Shown here piece by piece: positions 56,115 to 64,000 of a stretch of 64,000 bases of DNA. The notes beneath the pieces are model-generated. The model ran no database searches and was not told the origin of the DNA. It saw only the letters and a list, made by a program, of their open reading frames with translations. Both the position numbers and the translations under genes were made by a program. The DNA comes from Impatiens glandulifera (lineage: Eukaryota; Streptophyta; Magnoliopsida; Ericales; Balsaminaceae): NCBI RefSeq assembly GCF_907164915.1, contig NC_061862.1:90754846-90818845 (forward strand). Reading direction: 5' to 3'. The stretch's first letter is position 1. Each line of letters opens with the position of its first letter.

Positions 56115-57992
56115 TCTACACTACTTGAATTTTATATATTTGCTTTTACAATGATTGACCTCAAATATGATGCCTCTATTATATTTGCCACAGTTCTTCT
56201 GTTTATTAAAACCAAACATAAACACATTCAATTGAAGCCAAACATATAACTATAAACCAATTGTAACCAAACCTAGTTGATGATTTATATGCTATTTATA
56301 TTAATGTATCTAAACCAATTCCTAAATTGCTAAATATTTACTTATATATTAGATATTGTTGATAGTTCAAGTCTAATATGATGCTGCAATTCAAATAGCT
56401 TATGAATGTGATTTGAAATATGATGCATTATATTACTTATGGATTATATTACTGCATTATCTTCAAACATGTCATAATTTGGGGAAACGAAGCATTACTT
56501 TAGGTGATGACTATTAGCTAGAGGGTTTTTATAACTTTCTGTAATAGTTGAGATCATTCTTCTACGTATTACTGTTTTTATAACTTACTATAATAATTCA
56601 AGTCTATAAACTTTGTATATTACTGTTTTTATATTACTGCATTTTTTTAATAGTTTAGATCATTCTTTTGGCAATACAATTTCAAATAACTGTTATATCC
56701 TTAGTGGATTCTAAATTATTAGGAAACAAAGTTGTTGGTTATTAACTGTTGTGAGATAGAAGCATAATTCTCTGCCTACTATGTAATGTAATATGCTGAA
56801 GATTGGTAATTTCTCTATAGGAGATCTATTATGCTTATAGCTAATATGTTTCTATTAGTTGATTTGTTTATGTTGATAGTTCAAGTCTAATATGATGTTT
56901 ATACCTCTTATGTGATTTGTTTGTGTTGACATGTTAGTTAATATAGAATTATGTTATAGGTTAGGGGTTGTTTGCATATCTTATTTAATTTCTAAAACTG
57001 CATTTTCTTCAACTTTGAGATCCAATGTTTGAGTTTAATTGGTTTTGTATTTTATATTGGTTGAAAAGAGTATATTGCAATATGAGTAGACAATCTCAAA
57101 GAAAGATAGACTGAAGCTAGCATAATTATGAGTTATTTAGAAATGTCATTTTGTGTAAAATTTGGCATGTTTTTGTTAATATTTTTGGTCATATATATGG
57201 AACATGTATAGGTAGTCGGTGAATTTAATTTACAAATGTGTTTTGTCAATTTGTAATGAATTTATGTTGGTGTACTAAGAATTGATACATGGATGATTTC
57301 AAATTGATGAATATAAGCTTTGCTTTGGTTATTATTTATATATAAGAATTATTGAATTCAATTGAATTACAATATTTGTTTTTTAAATAATGCTATGAAG
57401 GTTGTAAAAATTATGCAAATTTAATACAAATTTTGAAAATATATTATTTAAAATTATGCAAATCGTGCATTAGAAATAATACAAAAGTTGTATTGGTTAT
57501 TATTAATATTAATGCAAAGTTGTGAATAAGGTAATTTTAAGAATAGTTGCAATTGAACAAATATATAATTGTAGTTGTGATAATGCGAATAAAGTTGCAG
57601 GTATGTATAATGCAAATGATAATACTTAATATACGAAAATATAATTTGGGTAATATAAATAGAATTTCAAACGAAATAATGCAAATTGAATTGCACATAT
57701 ATTTGTAATTGATTATGCAAATTATAAATATAGATATTGCGAAGATTATTGTACTGAAAAATTTAATATATTATTGCAAAAAGTATTGCGTAACATAATT
57801 ATATAAGCTAATGCAGTTTTTGTTGAATGTACGTTTTCATATAAAATGGGTAGATATTGCAGTATTTATTGAATATACTTTTAACAGAAATATGCAAATT
57901 TTATTGTTTCATTTTCATATATTTGTTATATTGGTTATTATGAAATATATTGAGTTCATAATTTTATACGTTATTGCAGTTTATGTTGAATA
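56115..57992. other. Non-coding CACTA interior, right side
   Basis: 56115-57390 is unassigned AT-rich DNA. The phrase TTGATAGTTCAAGTCTAATA occurs twice (near 56358 and 56874). From 57400 the TTGCAA/AATGCAAA words typical of the CACTA subterminal region begin. Confidence 0.45.
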
Positions 57993-58965
57993 TAGGAAAA
58001 ACACTCACTTAAACGTATGTACTTGTACAACTATCTCACCTTGACGTATGTACTAATAAATGGTCATCTAAACATACGTACTATCAAAAATTGGCTCATT
58101 TAGTCTCTTTTAGTAACTATATAGTTAATTTTTATTTTTAAATTTATATATTTATTCATTAAATATTAATATATTTTCTCTCTCCTTCTTTTTCATTAAT
58201 TAAATTAAATCAGTTAATTTATTTTATTCTTAAATTTTTTTATTATTTTATATTAGTTTCTTTTTTATTTCATTTTCCTTTTTTTTATAGGTTTTTATTT
58301 TTCATAATTTTAAATTCTCATTTTTGAAAAAACTTAGCAACTTATTTATAAATTTTATGTTTTACTGTAATATTTTTTGAAGGATTTATTTCTTATTATT
58401 TTAATATAAACAAAAATGAAATTAATAATTTTTTATTTAATTTTTATTCGTAAGAACAAATTTTTTTTTTTTTTGTCTAATATTCAGTTTTTGATTATTA
58501 TTTTTTTTTGTTGTGTTGAACGATTTTTATTGTTGAAATGATAAGTCATTGTTATATTCATTCATTGAGACCAACTAATTTTAAAATAATTAATAATCAA
58601 TATTAATTTAAAAAAAAATATAAAAAAATATAAAATTAAAATAATCAACGATGAATGCTTATTTATATAAAATAAAATTAAAATAATCAATAATAAATAC
58701 TCATATGAAATAATAATAAATTTATAAAAATGATAAAAATGGAGGATTCATTTATTAATGAAAAAGAAGTAGAGAGAAAATATATTAATATTTAATTAAT
58801 AAATATATAAATTTAAAAATAAAAGTTAATTATGGTTTATTAAAAGAGGTTAAATGAGTTAATATTTGATAGTATATATATATATTTAAATGACCTTTTA
58901 TTAGTACATACATTTAAGTGAGCTAATTGTACAAGTACAATTGTGTAAGTGAACTTTTTTCCTTA
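57993..58965. mobile_element. Foldback element, copy 2
   Basis: Inverted arms of about 210 bp. The left arm starts AGGAAAAACACTCACTTAAA; the right arm complement ends AAGTGAACTTTTTTCCTT. Shared order includes GTATGTACTTGTACAA, TGTACTAATAAA and CTCATTTA. The central phrase GAGACCAACTAATTTTAAAA matches copy 1 at 43145-43935 in reverse. It lies inside the CACTA element. Confidence 0.75.
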
Positions 58966-59311
58966 AATATATTTATATTGTTAAATAGATTCATTATATT
59001 GAATTTTTTTATTAAAAAAATAAATTTATTAATAAAACATATATTGCAAATCTTATGGCAAATATATTTTAACCATGGACAATTTCAAAAAAAATGGATT
59101 TTCTGCAATAAATCTGAATTTAGTGGAAATTTTATTGAAATAGTTAATGTAAACATCAATGCAAATTTGCAACCAACGATTTGCAATGTTTAGCGGTACT
59201 TGAAAATGTGGTTGTGAAATTTTGAAATAATACTAAGACAAATGCTAAAGACCGTTTTTAATTCAAAGATAGTTGCGAGGCACCGATTGCAAATGAGCAG
59301 TTTGTTTATAG

Positions 59312-60595
59312 TAGGGCTGCAAATGAGCCGAGCTGAGTTCAAGCTTGTTGAAGCTCGAGCTCGACTTTGAACTCGGCTCGGCTCGATTAAATATTTATTA
59401 GTTCGACTCGAACTCGAGCTCGAACGAGCTTATAAATTGGAGCTCGAGTTCGACTCGACTATATTACCCAAAAACTCGACTCGACTCGAAAGCTTGAATC
59501 AAAATTGAATTATATATAATAAATTATTTTTTTATATATATTTTTAATATTATATATTTTTATTATATATAATATATTAACGTTTTTTTATCATTTTCAA
59601 TATTATATACAATATACTCATTATTACATCATTAATATTTACTTTTATTATATATATATATATTATATTAATATATTTTTTTATCTTTTTAATATTATAT
59701 ATAACATTTTAGTTATTATATCCTAATATTTATTTTTATTATATATAATATATTAATTTTTATTTATCTCTTTCATTATTATTTATAATATACTTTTATT
59801 ATATATATGATATATATATTAGCATTTTTTTTTATCATAAATCTAATATTGTATGTGACTTTTTTTCTATCCTCAATCAATTGAAAATCATTGTTTTTTA
59901 TATTTATTCAACTCTATCTATATAAACATAAGTTTCTCCTAATACATGAAAGAATTATCTAAAAACAAAAATAATAACTATAAAAGAAGTTAAAAAAATT
60001 TAATTACCAATAAGATTTTGTGAATTAATGAGATGTGAAGATTGAAGAAAGAAGAAGAAAAAGAAAGAGTAAAAGAAATTATAAAAACTTAATAAGAAGT
60101 ATATAAAAACTAAAGAAGAAGAGATAAGAGTGACGAAAAAAATAATAACTAAATAATAAGAAGAAGAATAATTAAAAAAGAAGAAGAAAAACTAAAGAAG
60201 AAGAGATAAGAGTTATTAAAGAAGAAGAATAACTGAAGAAGAAGAAGAATAACTGATGAAGAAGATGAAGAGTAACTGATGAAGAGTGACGGTAGAATAT
60301 GATGAATGAACTATATATTAGAAATTAGAGTTTTACTTTAGGGATTATGGACGGCTTTGAAGAGAGGAAAATAAAAAAAAATTTGTAAAATTTTAAAATT
60401 AAATAAATAAAAAAATATTTAATTAATTTGAGGCTCGAAAAAACTTAACAAGCTATCGAGCAAACTTTATATGAGTTCGAGTTCGACTCGAATAATAAAT
60501 GAGTCGGCTCAACTCGACTCAAATTCGGTTAAAGTCAAGCTCAAATCGAGCTTTAAGCAGTTTGTGAGCTGCTCACGAACTCATTTGCAGCCCTA
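59312..60595. mobile_element. Non-autonomous hAT element
   Basis: 1284 bp with ends TAGGGCTGCAAATGAGCCGA and its inverse ACTCATTTGCAGCCCTA. It is flanked by an exact 8-bp duplication GTTTATAG (59304-59311 and 60596-60603). Repeated CTCGAGCTCGA/GACTCGAC words sit at both ends, with a GAAGAA-rich non-coding core (60030-60290). It has inserted a few bases from the end of the large CACTA element. Confidence 0.95.
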
Positions 60596-60783
60596 GTTTA
60601 TAGTGAGGTAGTTTAACAAGTATTGCATTATCTTATTTTTGAGTACTGGATATTATTTTATGATTAAAATAATAATGATTTTATATATGTTTTTAATAAT
60701 TGTAAAAATAAATAAAAATAATTACAGTTTATGAAATTAAGTTGGAGTAATTTTAACCTAAAATATCTTTTATATAAGTACTA

Positions 60784-61090
60784 ATTTGTAGGGTTAGAAT
60801 ATCATTGTAATATTACAATAAATATTTCAATAATTTTGACTTATCTTAATATTCCATTTGAAATGTTTTTTTTATTTATATTATTTAATATTTTAAAAAT
60901 CAAAGATAAAATATTGTTATATCAATTATTTATTTATACTAATAGCAAATATATTTTAGATCTAAAAAATTCAAAATGCAAATAACTTAAAAACTAACTG
61001 ATTGAGGACACCTTTAAATCAACTATCTCCAATGTTTCTACAAATTAAATTGAATGACCTAAGAGTTTCGTCTGTTTGTCTCCACTCTCT
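60784..61090. repeat. Diverged direct repeat, right copy
   Basis: Same block order as 44714-45060. The two copies flank the CACTA element in the same orientation. Confidence 0.6.
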
Positions 61091-61251
61091 CTAATTCTTC
61101 GTCTCAACGAACCCGTACCTCTTTTCCCCAATTCAAAAAATGACATTTTCTTAATTATCTAAAGAATCATTATGGATTAATGATGCCATTATAACCATTC
61201 GAAGGATCAACGCCCCAGAACCCTCTTTTTATATTCTTTTAATTTTTTTTT

Positions 61252-61351
61252 CTCTACAAAATAAATTCTAATTATTTGATCATAAGTTAGATCTGTTGAT
61301 TTCTCTACAAAATAAATTCTAATTATTTGATCATACATTAGATCTGTTGAT
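61252..61351. repeat. 50-bp tandem duplication
   Basis: The phrase TCTCTACAAAATAAATTCTA through GATCTGTTGAT is repeated directly with one or two changes. A long TA run (61366-61444) follows. Confidence 0.92.
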
Positions 61352-61360
61352 TGGAGATTA

Positions 61361-61365
<5 letters not shown>

Positions 61366-61444
<79 letters not shown>
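61366..61444. repeat. TA microsatellite
   Basis: About 40 uninterrupted TA units. Confidence 0.95.
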
Positions 61445-61450
<6 letters not shown>

Positions 61451-61575
61451 CAATGGTTAGTTAAATCTCATATTATCTATTTATTTTTATGGTAAAGTTA
61501 CACATAAATACCATATTGTTTTATCAATTTCACGTTTAAGGTTTATGGTAAAAAATTTCAAATAAGAATTATATG

Positions 61576-62468
61576 CAGGGGCGGAGCCACCCATGGGCTA
61601 GAGCTAGCCCCACCTAAATTAAATTCCTAAAAGAAAATGTTTTATATATCTATTTCACATGTGAGTCTTAGCCCAGTTTGACTATTTTATTCAAATGTGA
61701 ATATGAGGTCAGGTGATCAAACCCTGGCCTCAACTTTAACTTATTATATTTTATATATAAAATTTTGTAACAAGTTAAAATAAAGAATTTGATATCTCTA
61801 CTCAAGAACTTAACAAATCTCATAGAATTGATGTTGATGTAAATTCTCTTAAACTTGATCCAACATTACGTATTCCGATATGAAAATATCATTTTAATCA
61901 AAGGGATAAAATTAGACGAGCTTATATCAAGATGGGATCATATCAACATATTTGGAAATCAAAATCGACGGTTCCAAAGTCATTGGTTTAAGAAATTTAC
62001 TTGGTTAGAATACTCTCATTTGAAATATGCTGCTTCTTGTTTCCCATGTTTCTTGTTTTAACATAAGTAACCCCAAAAACCTACATTTAATAGATGAATT
62101 TAAATATTGAAAGCGAGTTAATGATGAGGATAAATGCTCTTTTGTTATGCATATAAGATATAATATTTCACCACATAATAGGGTAGTTGAATATCTTGAT
62201 AATCTAATGAATATCCTTGTCATATTGACAAAGTACTAAATGCACAGTCTTCAGATGAAAAACAAAATAACAGATTACGGTTTACAACAACTATTGAAAG
62301 CACTCGGTGGCTCACTTTGTAAGCGTGTGCATTGAGAGGGCATGACGAGTTTCCATCTTCTAATAATCGTGGAAATTTTATTGAAAAAAAAGAAGAACAT
62401 AGAAAGTTAAATCTGATATGCAAGTTGGAGTCAGCCCCAGGTAATTTTTCATTCTGGCTCCGTCCCTG
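61576..62468 (+). mobile_element. hAT element with transposase relic
   Basis: 893 bp with ends CAGGGGCGGAGCCA and TGGCTCCGTCCCTG. It is flanked by an exact 8-bp duplication ATTATATG (61568-61575 and 62469-62476). It carries a short remnant of a transposase gene. Confidence 0.95.
61855..62445 (+). pseudogene. hAT transposase relic, TTF zinc-finger type
   Basis: The frame 61855-62061 contains RRFQSHWFKKFTWLEYSHLK and AASCFPCFLF, the TTF-type zinc finger that opens ZMYM1-like hAT transposases. Further decayed blocks follow in shifted frames (RFTTTIESTRWLTLCACALR, GHDESSSSNNRGNF) near 62280-62390, as expected for the DUF4371 part. The catalytic and dimerisation regions are missing, and stops and frameshifts are many. 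Confidence 0.75.
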
Positions 62469-62476
62469 ATTATATG

Positions 62477-62570
62477 ATTCAATATTTTAAAATATATACA
62501 GCTTACTTGACATTACTGATTACACATAAAAAGAGGGAAGACATATATATTATACATTATATAAATAATT

Positions 62571-62606
<36 letters not shown>

Positions 62607-64000
62607 TATTTTAAATATCTTAATTATTTATTTTACATATATAATTTTATATTAATATATATATATATATTTATATTTGTTACTTCTTAATTTTTTATTA
62701 ATTACGTACAATTTTAATTAATTAATATATATATATATATTAAATTTATAAATAATTTATTTATTTTTTAAATAGTGAATTAATTTTATTTACGTGCTTA
62801 ATCTCTCCCTATATAATATATATTAAACTAAATTTATATATAATTTATTTATTTCCTCTTAAATATTGCATACATCCTTCGTCCACCCAACGTCCACCAA
62901 AATAGTAGCAAATTCGAATACATTCATCCATTTTAATCTAGAAAGAGTCAATATTATCCTATATCAATTTCTAACTCAAAGAAAAAATCTTTAAAATAAA
63001 TTAAATACAAAAACCCTACAATTAAGAACTATAACTTAACCGTAGTCTACTAGCAAAATAAACACTAGATTGTCATTAATAGGGAGGATAATGTGTACTT
63101 GTATATCCGAAATTTGTGGGTATCCGATGGTCTGATTCGGGTATTTCAAATCGGATTCGGAGTCGGAATCGGGCATGTGCGTGTGGAATGGCCGAGAGCG
63201 GACCTTTTTAGATATATAATTCAAGTCGATAGTCGGGTCGGGATGGGGAGCGTGCGAAACCAAAACCCACCAAAATCTGATACCCGTTTATATTCATAAT
63301 AAAAATATTTTTTTTTATTAAGAATTAGTTTAACATTTCAAATATTTTATCATGATAAACATTATCTTAAAAACATCTTTATTTTCTTTAAATAAAAAAT
63401 TATTTCTTTCTCATCTTTTTCTTCTTCACTTTTTAGCTTTTTTTTTTTTTTAAATAAAAAATTATAAACAAGTTTCTTTTAACTCTAAAATAAAGTTATT
63501 ATTTTCATTAGCATCTACACCATAAATACCTATACCTTACTTAAGATAAGTACTTAATGTTTTCATTTATTTTTTCAAACACTTCAATTTACTAATTTAA
63601 AAATTATTTATTATTTAATAAAATTATGTTTCTTATTCTTCAATTTATATAATCTTATAAAAGTTTAATTGGGTAATTACCCAACGAATCAGGAATGAAG
63701 ATATGAAGTGATACACTTTGCTGGGTTCGGGATCGAGTATTAAAATATAATCAGGTTACTTCACTACCCGACGGGCGAGAATAATAATTTTCCACTAAGC
63801 TTAAAATATTTCGCCTGGCAATATTTCAATATGCTTTATCTTCTTCTGAATTAGATTTGAAGGGACTCTACAAAAAGTTTGAAATGGTTTGAAATACAGC
63901 GTAATGAACTAAAGTTTTTATCAGGATGAGTGATTAAGAAATTAAAGTATAAATCATAATATTATATATATATATATATATTAAAAATAAATAAATTATA
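62477..64000. other. AT-rich right end of the window
   Basis: TA runs lie at 62575-62604 and 62720-62740. G-rich TCGGATTCGG-like words (63105-63250) and GGGTTCGGGATCG (63720-63790) look like ends of a decayed hAT-like element. No gene is supported. Confidence 0.4.

Larger units (their letters stand above)
45865..60605 (+). mobile_element. Large decayed CACTA element with nested insertions
   Basis: The left end is CACTA (45865) followed by T-rich DNA and GTCAAATTGCAAC. The right end is TAGTG (60601-60605), which before the hAT insertion read TTTGCAA-type sequence ending TTTGTTTATAGTG. Both subterminal regions (45880-46800 and 57400-59300) are rich in TTGCAA words. The transposase tail (DUF4218, DUF4216) lies inside on the plus strand. 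Flanking triplets AAG and AGG match in two of three. Nested inside are hAT 52872-56106 (holding a LINE), a foldback element and hAT 59312-60595. The right end rests on a short motif, so the total length is an inference. Confidence 0.6.

Overview
The window is a transposon-packed, AT-rich stretch of a flowering-plant nuclear genome. The evidence is a spliceosomal U1 snRNA gene with the plant-type upstream element, plant-type Ty1-copia and Ty3-gypsy elements primed by initiator tRNA-Met, a Helitron, MULE, CACTA, hAT and L1-type LINE elements, and decayed copies of plant genes (a short-chain dehydrogenase of the secoisolariciresinol-dehydrogenase type, a GNOM-like ARF-GEF, a WRNIP1/RarA-type ATPase). 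I see no clearly intact protein-coding host gene. One 500-base run of N (35206-35705) is an assembly gap.

Layout. 1-2.0 kb: the left end of a decayed Ty3-gypsy element (minus strand). 2-7.4 kb: AT-rich DNA with small MITE-like elements and a segment present three times. 7.4-8.4 kb: a U1 snRNA gene plus a second, RNA-less copy of its promoter. 9.1-12.1 kb: an LTR remnant, then a Helitron with tandem internal units, interrupted by a Pack-MULE that carries a WRNIP1 gene fragment. 12.8-24.3 kb: a dehydrogenase gene (minus strand) broken by two Ty1-copia elements; the older one is itself interrupted by an hAT-type MITE, and the younger has nearly identical LTRs. 25-26 kb: an ORF1-only LINE. 26-30.5 kb: a MULE with MURA transposase and Ulp1-type protease relics, in the style of Kaonashi (KI) elements. 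31-32 kb: a foldback element. 32.7-35.1 kb: a second ORF1-only LINE, then the gap. 36.7-40.3 kb: a GNOM-type pseudogene split by a CACTA element that holds host-gene fragments. 41.7-43 kb: a minisatellite with a hexanucleotide array grown inside one unit. 43.1-43.9 kb: a foldback element. 45.9-60.6 kb: a large decayed CACTA element (DUF4218 and DUF4216 remain) containing a 153-bp minisatellite, an hAT element that holds a third ORF1-only LINE, a foldback element, and a second hAT at its extreme right end. 61.6-62.5 kb: an hAT with a TTF zinc-finger relic.

The genes do not form a pathway. What they share is history: nested insertions whose order can be read from target-site duplications, and repeated capture of host sequence by DNA transposons. 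The most unusual pattern is three LINE insertions, from at least two families, that all consist of ORF1 joined directly to a 3' tail with no reverse transcriptase.
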